Positions 37,455-45,521 of a DNA stretch of 64,000 nt are shown in pieces. Positions within the stretch are counted from its first letter, which is position 1; each line of letters opens with the position of its first letter. The stretch covers positions 1 through 64,000 of the IMG/VR virus record IMGVR_UViG_3300049434_000042; one strand, given 5' to 3'. The position numbers were made by a program, and so were the translations under genes. Origin of the DNA: a virus. The notes beneath the pieces are model-generated. The model was not told the DNA's origin and did no database searches. It saw nothing but the letters and a program-made list of their open reading frames with translations.

Positions 37455-38095
37455 CGTGTGCTCCGGCGGCGATCGGGCCCGGTGAAGGCGACGCGGGTGC
37501 ACATTTCGTCGAGCCGGGATGTGGTGCGGTCACCAAACGTGGTCCCGAACTCGGATGATTTGACGTTGCTCGTGATGATCGTGGGCCGGAGGTGCTCGTT
37601 TCGGTCGTTGATCAGGCCGAGTAGGACGCTCTCGTTCCACGTGGAACGGACCTCCGAGCCCAAATCGTCGAGGAGCAGGACGGGGCAGGTGGCGAGGGTG
37701 TCGTATTCCTGCTCGGCGTTGACGTCGGGGCGTGGCCGGAGGCGGCCGAAGAGCCGGCGTTCGGTTAGTGCGCGCCACCTGCAGACGACGACGCCGGCGG
37801 AGAGGGCCCGCAGCGCGCCGTAGGCCTCCCAGGTCTTGCCGGTGCCTACGGGCCCGACGAGCAGCAGTGACCCGCCGGTGCGGATGGTGGGCAGGCCTAC
37901 TCGGCGTTCGGTGACTGCCCGGTCGACGAGGTCGACTACCCACGAGCGGACGACGGGGTTTGTCGCAGTGGCGTCGGCGTAGCGGGGAGGGACGTGCTCG
38001 GCTGCCCACGCGCGGCCCTGCTCAGTGAGAGCCTCGACGTCGAGTGGGTCGAGGCCGTCTTTGGTGCTGGCGTAGGCGATCGTTGGATCGGTCAT
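37451..38095 (-). CDS. DnaC/IstB-like helicase loader ATPase
   Basis: 214 residues. Walker A VGPVGTGKTWEAYGALRAL (about 78-96), Walker B VLLLDDLGSE (about 139-148), sensor region TIITSNVKSSEF and the arginine finger area DRTTSRLDEMC. This is the AAA+ core of DnaC-like loaders, which open the DnaB ring. It overlaps dnaB downstream and the initiator-like gene upstream by 4 nt each. Confidence 0.92.
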   Translation of the reverse strand: MTDPTIAYASTKDGLDPLDVEALTEQGRAWAAEHVPPRYADATATNPVVRSWVVDLVDRAVTERRVGLPTIRTGGSLLLVGPVGTGKTWEAYGALRALSAGVVVCRWRALTERRLFGRLRPRPDVNAEQEYDTLATCPVLLLDDLGSEVRSTWNESVLLGLINDRNEHLRPTIITSNVKSSEFGTTFGDRTTSRLDEMCTRVAFTGPDRRRSTR

Positions 38096-38946
38096 CGGAG
38101 TGGCCCTTCGTAATCGAGGTCACTCCGGGTATCGCGGTACGCGGTGTGTCCGTTACGGGCGGTGCTCGGCGTGCTGGTCGGTGTTTCGTCGTCCCAGCAG
38201 CCAGACCGGAGCCACGTCGACGGGTGTTTGACGAGCTTCGGGTCGCGTGAGCAGGTCTCGGCGTAGCGTTTCGCGCCGAGCGTGAGGGCCTCGACGTCGA
38301 CGAGTCGCCGGCGCAAGACGGAGTCCCACTCTTTCCGGGCGCCGATCTTGCCGACTTTGCGCGGGTAAACCGCCCACCATGCGTCGAAAGCGGCTCCGTT
38401 CCCGTCGTGGCCGGGTTTAGACCCTGCCTTCGAGGAAGGGGCAGGGGGCATGCCTGGCAGGAGTAGCTCGTCGGTCGCCGCGCTAGCGGTGATCAAAGGT
38501 TTAGGGGTGTTCTTAGGTTGTTGGTCTTCTAGATTCTTAGTCTTCTTACTGCTAGTTGGCTTTACCGGCGCCGGGTCAGCCGTCGCCGGAAAACCCGGCG
38601 CCGGTTCCGACGTGGGCTTTTGTGGCTGGACGTGCAGCCGGAAGACGACGACGCCGAGTCGGCCGAAGCGGTCGCGTTCTTGCCGTTTGGTGAGGTAGCC
38701 GGCGCGCTGCAGCTCTGTGAAGCGGGCCCGGTGAGCGTCGCGGCCGTCGGTGCTTTGCGCGATGAGTGCATCGACGGTCATTCGGAAGCCGGGGGCGTTG
38801 GAGGCGAGCTCGCAGACCAGTCCTTTCGCGCCGAGGCTGAGCTCGGGGCAGCGGACGATCGAGTTTGGTACTCGGGTCCAGCCGGGGTCGGCCCATGCGT
38901 CGTCTAGTTCGACGTAGGTGCCGGGGTCTGCTCGGCGGTCAGCCAT
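38092..38946 (-). CDS. DnaD/phage-O-like replication initiator
   Basis: 284 residues from ATG 38946. Residues 15-105 form a winged helix typical of phage replisome organisers (WTRVPNSIVRCPELSLGAKG, then a recognition helix and wing). A low-complexity linker of Pro/Ser/Lys follows. The C-terminal domain FDAWWAVYPRKVGKIGARKE matches the short DnaB-contact motif found in such initiators. It would recognise the origin and recruit the DnaC-DnaB pair next door. The origin may lie inside this gene or in the repeat-rich gap upstream. Confidence 0.8.
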   Translation of the reverse strand: MADRRADPGTYVELDDAWADPGWTRVPNSIVRCPELSLGAKGLVCELASNAPGFRMTVDALIAQSTDGRDAHRARFTELQRAGYLTKRQERDRFGRLGVVVFRLHVQPQKPTSEPAPGFPATADPAPVKPTSSKKTKNLEDQQPKNTPKPLITASAATDELLLPGMPPAPSSKAGSKPGHDGNGAAFDAWWAVYPRKVGKIGARKEWDSVLRRRLVDVEALTLGAKRYAETCSRDPKLVKHPSTWLRSGCWDDETPTSTPSTARNGHTAYRDTRSDLDYEGPLR

Positions 38947-39273
38947 GCCGTACCGCGCTGAGGCTGAGGGTGGCGCCGGGGATCCCTGCTGGGGGGCAGA
39001 TACCCGGCGCCGCGGGGACAGTACCCCGGATAGCACAAACCCTCGGCGACCGACGCGGGTCTGCCGAGGGTTGGGCTGGCTTGGCGAGCCTGCACCTTGC
39101 GAGTGCAGGGATGACTTTAGCAGGGGTAGGGGACATCAGGGGTGCTCCTCGCAAGGTGTGCGCCGGGTCTCCGTTGGACGGGCCTGACGGTGTGTCGTTG
39201 TCGCGTCTCCGGGTGCCACGCCGGTGACGGACAGAACTTTACTCTCCGTACATCGCTGCCCGGTGCGGGAACG
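38947..39273. other. Non-coding gap with two inverted repeats (possible origin or control region)
   Basis: 327 bp without a convincing gene, upstream of the initiator. It holds a 10-bp-stem hairpin at 39038-39072, a separate 11-bp inverted repeat (39093-39103/39148-39158) enclosing CAGGGG-type repeats, and two TAAAGT -10-like elements read on the minus strand, one in an extended TGCTAAAGT context. Suits a promoter/operator or replication-origin region. Confidence 0.55.
39038..39072 (-). terminator. Terminator for the 39274-39723 gene
   Basis: AACCCTCGGC (39038-39047) pairs exactly with GCCGAGGGTT (39063-39072). On the minus strand the stem is followed by TGTGC after a TTT run. It would end transcripts coming from the right, leaving initiator expression to its own promoter. 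Confidence 0.7.
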
Positions 39274-39723
39274 TTACGCGCCGTTGACCTGCGCGACGTT
39301 TAGTGAGTGGCGGTGGCGGCCGTGGCGGGTTTTGCCCCATGGTTTCGCCACGGAGATCGCAATGATCGCGACGAGGGAGAGGGTGGCGCAGCTACGCGCG
39401 GTGAGTACTGAGAGTGGGTCGAGGAGGCCGGCGAGGCTGGCCAGTCCGGGCGCGATGACGACGAGGGAGATCTGCGCTTTGACGGTGACCCATCGGTATC
39501 GGCGGAGTCCCCACGGGGTGCCGTAAGCGAGGAGAAGCCCGGTGGCCAGCGATGTCGCTGCGGTCGGGGTGACGATCCATCGCGCGATGAACGGTGCGGC
39601 TGGTGAGGTTGGGTCGGTGAGGGTGATGGTGATGACGACGGCGCAGAGCGTGGCCCATCCTGCTCCGGTGAGGATGTGCAGGGTGAGGAGTGCTGTGCGT
39701 AGTGGTCGTGGGAATCGCGCCAT
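39274..39723 (-). CDS. Four-helix membrane protein (149 aa)
   Basis: 149 residues with four hydrophobic segments (about 10-35, 44-68, 80-103, 108-128); the first contains LLTLHILTGAGWATLCAVVI, reminiscent of DUF2269-like membrane proteins. A basic, His-rich C-terminal tail. A degenerate leader, AGCACGGCGG, lies at 39750-39759. It stands between late structural and early replication genes, where an immunity or exclusion membrane protein is plausible, but nothing proves that. Confidence 0.7.
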   Translation of the reverse strand: MARFPRPLRTALLTLHILTGAGWATLCAVVITITLTDPTSPAAPFIARWIVTPTAATSLATGLLLAYGTPWGLRRYRWVTVKAQISLVVIAPGLASLAGLLDPLSVLTARSCATLSLVAIIAISVAKPWGKTRHGRHRHSLNVAQVNGA

Positions 39724-39822
39724 TCCCGGTGCCGCCGTTTCGAGCTGTGCCGCCGTGCTGACTCGGTGTCAGCGCGTGCGTGACGATCCCAGCTCTCGGA
39801 GGGTAACCACTGCGGGGTGTGC

Positions 39823-40074
39823 TTAGCGGGGCTCTGAGGCCGTGTTTTTGCCTTCGAGCTCGGCTAGCCGGGTCTGCAGGGCTTCGATGAGGGCGAGCGG
39901 GTCGGGTACGGCGGCCGCTTCGATCGCGGTGGTGCGGTGCGGGCAGCTCTCCTCGTGGCAGGCGACGTCGGCGAACGCGGTCAGGAGCTCTTGACCGTCT
40001 TCGGTGACGAGGTGGTCGCCTTGCCAGACGAGCGCACCGCACGGGCCGTAGCAGGTAACGGCGTAGTTGCTCAT
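39823..40074 (-). CDS. Small Cys/His protein (83 aa) after the tail fibre
   Basis: 83 residues: CYGPCGALVW early and CHEESCPH in the middle make a probable zinc site. A C-terminal helix ends with a coiled-coil-like LIEALQTRLAELEGK. Follows the fibre gene by 16 nt on the same strand. May be a fibre accessory; unknown. Confidence 0.65.
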   Translation of the reverse strand: MSNYAVTCYGPCGALVWQGDHLVTEDGQELLTAFADVACHEESCPHRTTAIEAAAVPDPLALIEALQTRLAELEGKNTASEPR

Positions 40075-40090
40075 TAGTCGCGCCTCCGGG

Positions 40091-42010
40091 TCAGGGTCGC
40101 AGCCAGGTTAGTGAGACGTGCCCGGTGCCGCCGAAGCCGACGTCGGTGGTGACGCTTGAGCCATTGTTCTGCCAGGTGCCGACGTAGATCTTGTCGTTGA
40201 CGGCGACGCGGAACACGGCCACGCAGTTGAGGGTGACCGGCGCGGTGGCGACGTTGACTTTCGTGTCGCCTCCCTGCCTGCCGGCGACGGCGAAGGTGCC
40301 GGTGCCTTTCTCGATCCATAGGTGGCGCTCTCCGGCGGTTGCCCCGACGTAGCGGAGGCCGGCGGTGACGAGGATGAGGCCGGCGCGGTTCGCGTTGAAG
40401 TCGGTATTGCCGGTGCCGGATGCGGTGAAGTCGTTAGATGTGTAGACCGAGGTTTGGAATGGTGTCTTCGTGTCCGTCGAGGTGACGACGGTCATCAGCG
40501 TTGTGTGGTGGTACCGGGCCTCGTGCTGCGTGGCGGCCGCGCCGGAGCTGATGGCGAGGAAGGCTTCCCAAACGCTGCCGGTGTAGCGGTAAAGCATCAT
40601 GTCCGTGGTGTTGAGGATGAGCTTGCCGGTAAACAACGCCGTGGCGTTCGCGGTGGCGGTGACTACCTCAATCGGCGTGGACGTGCGCCATCCGCTCGCC
40701 TGACCGCTGTCTGCGATGTTCGTTTGGCCGTTGCTGCCGACTCCGAAACGCGCCGGCGTGCTCGCGGCGGTGGCGATGTAGAGGTCGCCCTTCGTGGTGA
40801 GGGTCGATTTATCAGCCTTGCCGTCGAGCGCGGTCTGCTGAGCGGTGCTGACCGGTTTCCCGGTGTCCGCGGTGTTGTCGACGCTGCCGAGCCCGACGTC
40901 GGCTTTGACGAGGACGAGCGCGGTCTTGACCTGCGCCGGGGTCCGGGAGGCCCACGCGCCGGCGACGCTCTGTATGACGTTGTCGGTCGTGGCGGTGAGG
41001 CCGGCGATGGTGGTCAGGTCCGCGTCGAGGGGTTGCTTGCCGTCGAGGGCGGTCTGCTGCAGGGTGCTGACGGGTTTGGCCGTGTCGGCGGTGTTGTCGA
41101 CGGATCCGAGGCCTACGTCGGCTTTAGCGAGGGCGAGGCTGGTCTTGACTTGCGTCGGTGTGCGGTTCGCCCACGCGCCGGCGATCCGTTGCATAAGGTC
41201 GTTATCCGCGGGGGCGATCGCGGCGATCGTGGTCAGGTCAGTGTCGAGGGGTTGTTTTCCGTCGAGGGCGGTTTGCTGCGCGGTCGAGACGGGCTTCGCG
41301 GTGTCGGCGGTGTTATTTACGTTGCCGAGGCCTACGTCTCCGGCTGTGAGCGCGAGGTCGGTTTTGAGTTGCGCGGGGGTGCGGGATGTCCAGGCGCCGG
41401 CTTTGCGTTGGATCGTCGCGTCGTTGGCAGGAGCGAGCGCAGCGATCGCGGTGAGGTCGGAGTCGAGGGGTTGATAGCGGGCGTCTCCTCTCGCGTCGGT
41501 GTGGTACTGCGTGTGATCGTCGTCGCCGAGGCCGGTTAAGAATCCGTGGTCGGTGACTCCGGCGACGGGGTTTTGCCAGCTAATGCCGGAGGCTGCGGAT
41601 GCGTCGCGGGTGGGGAGCTGCCCGTCGACGGTACCCGCGGGGATGATGACGGACGTCCCAGCGGCCGAGGAGCCGATGAGTTGGCCCTTCGCGGTGAACG
41701 CGGCGCTCGTGAGGTCGCCGGCGGGCCCGGTTGGTCCGGTGGGCCCTGCAGAGCCGGTGTTCCCGGTGGGCCCGGTCGCGCCGGTGGGTCCGGTGTTCCC
41801 GGTGGGTCCGGGGATGCCTTGGATCCCTTGCGAGCCAGTCGCTCCGGTCGCGCCAGTAGCTCCGGTGGCGCCGGCGGGTCCGGTGGTGCCTTGCGGGCCG
41901 GCGACGGGCACGACCTCGACGGTGCTCGACGGTGGGGCGCCCATGACGATTTCGGGGACGCCCGGGGGGTCGACGACGACTTCGGCACCGTCGCCGAGGC
42001 TAAGCGACAT
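40091..42010 (-). CDS. Tail fibre with collagen-like shaft and tandem phage-fibre repeats
   Basis: 639 residues. After 35 residues a collagen-like Gly-X-Y segment (about 36-97) forms a triple-helical stalk. Residues about 185-395 hold three tandem repeats of roughly 70 residues containing [19 protein letters not shown] and [10 protein letters not shown], the pattern of trimeric phage tail-fibre shafts. The last 180 residues are beta-rich with Tyr/His clusters (EARYHHTT) and probably bind the host surface. The gene overlaps the next upstream gene by 11 nt. It is the last large gene of the late operon and the best candidate for host-range determination. Confidence 0.9.
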   Translation of the reverse strand: MSLSLGDGAEVVVDPPGVPEIVMGAPPSSTVEVVPVAGPQGTTGPAGATGATGATGATGSQGIQGIPGPTGNTGPTGATGPTGNTGSAGPTGPTGPAGDLTSAAFTAKGQLIGSSAAGTSVIIPAGTVDGQLPTRDASAASGISWQNPVAGVTDHGFLTGLGDDDHTQYHTDARGDARYQPLDSDLTAIAALAPANDATIQRKAGAWTSRTPAQLKTDLALTAGDVGLGNVNNTADTAKPVSTAQQTALDGKQPLDTDLTTIAAIAPADNDLMQRIAGAWANRTPTQVKTSLALAKADVGLGSVDNTADTAKPVSTLQQTALDGKQPLDADLTTIAGLTATTDNVIQSVAGAWASRTPAQVKTALVLVKADVGLGSVDNTADTGKPVSTAQQTALDGKADKSTLTTKGDLYIATAASTPARFGVGSNGQTNIADSGQASGWRTSTPIEVVTATANATALFTGKLILNTTDMMLYRYTGSVWEAFLAISSGAAATQHEARYHHTTLMTVVTSTDTKTPFQTSVYTSNDFTASGTGNTDFNANRAGLILVTAGLRYVGATAGERHLWIEKGTGTFAVAGRQGGDTKVNVATAPVTLNCVAVFRVAVNDKIYVGTWQNNGSSVTTDVGFGGTGHVSLTWLRP

Positions 42011-42314
42011 GCACCGACCCCCGGTGCCATATGGTCGGCTCCCCTCCCGACGGGGTGTGCCGGAGAACTACTGATCGGTTGTCGGCGGCGATGAGAGCGG
42101 CGACTTGTGCGACGGTTTTATCCCAGGATGCGCGGGCCCCGGAGATGGTGGCGGCCCAGGTGATCGCGGCGCCGGAGCCGGTGAAGTAAAGCTCGATGGT
42201 GTCGCTCGGTACCCAGTTCGTGCCGGTGCGGTCGATGATCGCTGCAGCCCACTTGCCGCCGGCGGTGACGGTGACGGTGATGTCGGGAGGATCCCAGCCG
42301 AGGCGGATACTCAC
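42000..42314 (-). CDS. LtfC-like small tail protein (104 aa), tentative
   Basis: 104 residues, beta-rich, starting [19 protein letters not shown]. The pattern and its place right before the fibre gene resemble the LtfC-like proteins of actinophages. It may be a base or chaperone of the fibre. The assignment is by impression. Confidence 0.65.
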   Translation of the reverse strand: MSIRLGWDPPDITVTVTAGGKWAAAIIDRTGTNWVPSDTIELYFTGSGAAITWAATISGARASWDKTVAQVAALIAADNRSVVLRHTPSGGEPTIWHRGSVHVA

Positions 42315-42332
42315 GGGATCCTCCCTTCCGGG

Positions 42333-42404
42333 TTATTTCTTGCCGCGGTTGCGCTTGAGACGCTTATCAGCCTTCGTGCCCTTGCTCGGTTTCCCCTTCG
42401 CCAT
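42333..42404 (-). CDS. 23-aa lysine-rich peptide of the lysis region
   Basis: ATG 42404 shares a base with the holin stop (TGATG). The product is very basic (AKGKPSKGTKADKRLKRNRG). Similar tiny Lys-rich genes occur near lysis cassettes in actinophages. Too short for routine gene finders. Confidence 0.6.
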   Translation of the reverse strand: MAKGKPSKGTKADKRLKRNRGKK

Positions 42405-42751
42405 CACAGGCCGCCGGCGGTCAGCGGGGCGGTGGGTGTGGCCGGGATGAGGGGCACGAGCTCACTGTCGACGACGAGCGCCGGCGAGGTGATCGGGGTG
42501 ACGTCCTTTTGTGCGTGCTTCGCGGTGCCGAACGCTCCGAAGATGCCGGAGCCGGCGGAGACGACGGCTAGCAGCGCGGAGAAGAGCACATTGACCGAGG
42601 CGGATCCGGTGTTCACGGCGTCGGCTTGCGCGGAGCTGAGCACGCCGTTGGAGACGGCGAAGGTGAGGACCGCGCCGATCCCGCCGGCGACGAGGGCCCA
42701 GATGCGGGCTGCGTCGAGGAGCGGCTTAGGGCGGTCAGCGGTGAGCGGCAC
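42404..42751 (-). CDS. Holin-like membrane protein (115 aa)
   Basis: 115 residues from GTG 42751, preceded by GGAGG. Two hydrophobic helices (about 17-38, IWALVAGGIGAVLTFAVSNG; about 52-75) with a charged C-terminal tail. Located directly after the endolysin gene, as phage holins usually are. It would permeabilise the membrane so the endolysin reaches the wall. Confidence 0.7.
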   Translation of the reverse strand: MPLTADRPKPLLDAARIWALVAGGIGAVLTFAVSNGVLSSAQADAVNTGSASVNVLFSALLAVVSAGSGIFGAFGTAKHAQKDVTPITSPALVVDSELVPLIPATPTAPLTAGGL

Positions 42752-42788
42752 GGTTACCTCCGGTAGTTGACGGTTGCGGCGGATTCTG

Positions 42789-43832
42789 TCAGTGCTCGAC
42801 TTCCGGTGTGACAGATCCATAGGCCCGCGTGGCGAGGCGCACGACGAGGAGGTCATCGCCGGCGGGGAGCTCCCACTTCTGCGTGTCGAACGCGGACACG
42901 TAGCGGCCGCCGGTCTTCGCTTTCGGGTCGTACCGGTCGACGTAATGCCGGCCTGATGGTGCAGACCACGCCTCCTCGACGAACGCGCCGCGGTAGCCGA
43001 AGGCAGCGCGCATGATGATGCGGCCGCGCCATCCTCCGACGAGGCCGGGTGTGGCGATGGTGTGCTCGACGGCTGGCCATCCGCCGATCGGGACGTCTTC
43101 GGGCTTCGCACCTTCGGGGATCGGGGTTGGGGGGATCGGGTAAGCCATGTCTGCCTCCGGTGTGGTGCGGGCGATGAGGGGGACGGGTGCGCCGATGAGT
43201 GAGGCGAAGCTGTCTCGGGTGCCGAGGTAGGCGTTCACGTCGATGGCGCGGCCGGCGACGAGCGCGGATTGCGCGAATTGGAGGACTCCGACGGGGTTGC
43301 CTCCGTAGCTGACCCATCGTGAGGGGGTCACCGCGGCGTACAGGTCGGTGGCGAGCGCCTTGCGGTTCGAGGGGTAGGAGCTCGATACGAGGACGGGCAA
43401 GCCAGCCAGCGGGGGGGATCCGATGCGCTGCCAGTACCACTTCGGGAGGTAGAGCAGGGGGATTCGGGCGCCGTAGGCGGTGGCGGTGACGTAGAACTCG
43501 TGGATCGCTTGGATCGTGAGCGTCGGGGTTTTGTCGTCGGCTGCGAGGGCTTCGGCGTCGATCATCCCGGGGACGTCGCAGAGCTTGAGGCCGTCGGCGA
43601 AGAGACGGGCTTGCTCGCGGATGTTGCCAGGCCGGAGGTAGTGGTAGCCGGCGCAGACCATGCCGACGGCTTTGCCGCGGCGGATCCAATCGCGGGAGCC
43701 CATGGCGATGTAGCCGTCGCCGAGGCCTTCGGAGAGTTTCGCGATGAGAAAGTCGAAGCCTTCGCGGTGGATCTGTTCGATCGAGATCCCGGCTTGGAAT
43801 CCGGGGTGAATGTCGACACCGAAGATCGTCAC
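42789..43832 (-). CDS. Endolysin, glycoside hydrolase 25 (lysozyme) type
   Basis: 347 residues. TIFGVDIHPGFQAGISIEQI with the first catalytic-type Asp, FLIAKLSEG, then the D-x-E motif MIDAEAL (about 91-97) and VGVLQFAQS near 185 match GH25 muramidases. Residues after about 225 form a separate C-terminal domain with Tyr/Arg-rich beta strands (GRHYVDRYDPKAK), probably wall binding. No mycolate esterase (LysB) gene was recognised in view. GTG 43832 overlaps the small membrane frame upstream. Confidence 0.88.
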   Translation of the reverse strand: MTIFGVDIHPGFQAGISIEQIHREGFDFLIAKLSEGLGDGYIAMGSRDWIRRGKAVGMVCAGYHYLRPGNIREQARLFADGLKLCDVPGMIDAEALAADDKTPTLTIQAIHEFYVTATAYGARIPLLYLPKWYWQRIGSPPLAGLPVLVSSSYPSNRKALATDLYAAVTPSRWVSYGGNPVGVLQFAQSALVAGRAIDVNAYLGTRDSFASLIGAPVPLIARTTPEADMAYPIPPTPIPEGAKPEDVPIGGWPAVEHTIATPGLVGGWRGRIIMRAAFGYRGAFVEEAWSAPSGRHYVDRYDPKAKTGGRYVSAFDTQKWELPAGDDLLVVRLATRAYGSVTPEVEH

Positions 43833-43936
43833 CGGTCACCTCGCAGAATGCGGAGGGCCTGACTGTCTCGTCGCCACCAGATGACGGACCTGATGGCGAC
43901 GAGGGTCAGTGCTGCCCAGATGAGCCAGCGGATCAG
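43829..43936 (-). CDS. 35-codon membrane-peptide frame lacking a standard start
   Basis: Between the coiled-coil gene stop and the endolysin start lies an open frame encoding LIRWLIWAALTLVAIRSVIW and a basic tail. Its stop overlaps the endolysin GTG by 4 nt, as real genes here do. No ATG, GTG or TTG is present in frame; a CTG at 43936 overlaps the upstream TGA. Either a CTG or reinitiation start, or a fused tail by readthrough. Confidence 0.4.
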   Translation of the reverse strand: MIRWLIWAALTLVAIRSVIWWRRDSQALRILRGDR

Positions 43937-44412
43937 ACAGTCCCGCCGGTGGTGTCGTCGGCCGGGGGCACGTCGCCACCAGTGCCGCCGGCGTCGGCGG
44001 GCGGGGTCGGCAGCGGGTCAGCCGGGGTACCGGAACCGATGGCTTGCAGATCAGCGATCAGGGGTGACAGTGCGTCGCTGACCTCGGTCACTGCGGCGTC
44101 CTCACCGGATGCAAGGCGGGCCTGCAGGTCGGCGAGCTCTCCGCTGATGCGGTTGGTCTGGCTGTTGACTTCGCCACGGAACTCAGTCAGGAAATCGGCA
44201 AGGCGGGTCATGCGTACCTCCCAGGCTCGAACACGGCGGGTAAGGCGGCCGAGGCGCTGATCGTGCGCCGCGAGTTGTGCAGTGTGATCTTCGATGGTGG
44301 CGTTGAGAGCTTGGATCAGGCGATTCTGCAGCCAGTCGGTCAGGCTGATGGCGATCCGGCGTACGGGGTTGCCTGCCACGGTTGCTCCCTTGCCTTCGAG
44401 GTCGCTTCGCAT
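43933..44412 (-). CDS. Coiled-coil protein of the lysis region (159 aa)
   Basis: 159 residues. A short basic start, then a long heptad region (about 20-115: IQALNATIEDHTAQLAAHDQ, RLTRRVRAWEVRMTRLADFL). The last 40 residues are Pro/Gly/Asp-rich and disordered. May be a spanin-like or virion accessory; unknown. Confidence 0.65.
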   Translation of the reverse strand: MRSDLEGKGATVAGNPVRRIAISLTDWLQNRLIQALNATIEDHTAQLAAHDQRLGRLTRRVRAWEVRMTRLADFLTEFRGEVNSQTNRISGELADLQARLASGEDAAVTEVSDALSPLIADLQAIGSGTPADPLPTPPADAGGTGGDVPPADDTTGGTV

Positions 44413-44504
44413 GTTGGCATCCGGGAGGGACGGGCTTGTGATCTTCGCGGGAGTGTTCGGCTTCGGGTCTTACACCGGGCGAGGAACGAGACCGGGGCCC
44501 GCTC

Positions 44505-44876
44505 TTAAACGATCGGATCCCACGGAAAGTCGATGTTGTGCTGTTTGAGCAGGGCCCGGGCTCGGTCGTAGTTCGCGGTCTGCTCCTGCTGGCGTTGGGT
44601 GAGCAGCCGTACGCGGGCGGCTGCCTCTTCGTACTGTGTCGTGGCTGTTGCTGCGGTGTCGGTGAGCCGGGAAACGCGCAGTTCGAGGCGTTCAATTTCG
44701 GCGCGCATCGGATCGAGTAGAACGATGGTGGCGTCGGCGACTTTGCGGAGTGAGTCCGTGTCGAGGCTGCGTCGTTGGGAGCGGATCGTTGCGAGCTGGA
44801 AGAGGCCTCCGCCGGTGAATAGCGCAACGATGATCGCTGCGATGGTGCCGAGCAGGCCTCCGCCGGTCGGGTTCAC
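44505..44876 (-). CDS. Membrane-anchored coiled-coil protein (123 aa)
   Basis: GTG 44876 overlaps the previous stop. A glycine-rich transmembrane helix (GGGLLGTIAAIIVALFTGGG) at the N-terminus is followed by a long coiled coil (EIERLELRVSRLTDTAATAT). Topology and location suggest a lysis accessory (holin or spanin-like). Confidence 0.65.
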   Translation of the reverse strand: MNPTGGGLLGTIAAIIVALFTGGGLFQLATIRSQRRSLDTDSLRKVADATIVLLDPMRAEIERLELRVSRLTDTAATATTQYEEAAARVRLLTQRQQEQTANYDRARALLKQHNIDFPWDPIV

Positions 44877-45340
44877 TGCGCGGACTCCGCTCTCTTGATC
44901 CGGGCGACGGTTCGTTTCCAGCGGTTCAGTTCGCAGGTGATGTCGAAGATTCGCCACATGCCGGCGATACCGAACATGGAGGAGATGATCGTGCCGAGTC
45001 CGAAGACGGTTCCGGTGGCGACGTAGACGAGGGCGATCGGGTAGACGAGTAGTACTCCGGTGAAGGGGAGTAGTCCGATGCGTTCCCAGATGAGCCGGTC
45101 GCGCAGGTCGGGTAACCATACGGCGACGGTCACGGTGAGGCCGGCGGTGAGGAGTAGCCCGTAGTAGATGTGTCGCCATGGTTCGGGGATGAAACGGTCG
45201 ACGGCCGAGACGGGGCTCGGGGGCAGTAGCAGACCGACCGCGCCGGCGACGGCGGAGGCCATCATGGTGAGAACCGCGATCGGGTGACGACCGTCGCGGA
45301 TGGTGAGGACTGTCGCGACGGATGCGTTACCCGGCGGCAT
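44873..45340 (-). CDS. Polytopic membrane protein (155 aa), holin candidate
   Basis: 155 residues from ATG 45340. Four hydrophobic segments (about 22-42, 60-75, 93-112, 117-132) and a basic helical end. Overlaps genes on both sides. Could be a second holin or antiholin, by position only. Confidence 0.6.
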   Translation of the reverse strand: MPPGNASVATVLTIRDGRHPIAVLTMMASAVAGAVGLLLPPSPVSAVDRFIPEPWRHIYYGLLLTAGLTVTVAVWLPDLRDRLIWERIGLLPFTGVLLVYPIALVYVATGTVFGLGTIISSMFGIAGMWRIFDITCELNRWKRTVARIKRAESAQ

Positions 45341-45521
45341 CTGCGACTCGTTCCTGACGGGCTGTGTCGAGCTCGGCGTTAGCGACGTCGAGCAGCGCGC
45401 GGGCGATGGCAAGTTGCTGCGCTTGGCTGGCGATGATGCGGCCGAGGTGGTCGATGATCGCGCTGTATTCGACGCCGACGGTGCCGGGTGGTGGCTGCTC
45501 TGGCTGGTCAGGACTTGACAC
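45327..45521 (-). CDS. Small helical protein (64 aa)
   Basis: GTG 45521 starts inside the end of the large tail gene; an in-frame TTG at 45539 is the alternative. Pro-rich start, then a long amphipathic helix (IDHLGRIIASQAQQLAIARA). Function unknown. Confidence 0.6.
   Translation of the reverse strand: MSSPDQPEQPPPGTVGVEYSAIIDHLGRIIASQAQQLAIARALLDVANAELDTARQERVADAAG

Noticed and set aside
40700-41500. Tandem repeats in the fibre gene as a CRISPR or DNA repeat array
   Set aside because: They are about 210-bp protein-coding repeats of a fibre shaft with the typical GNVNNT pattern, not short spaced repeats.
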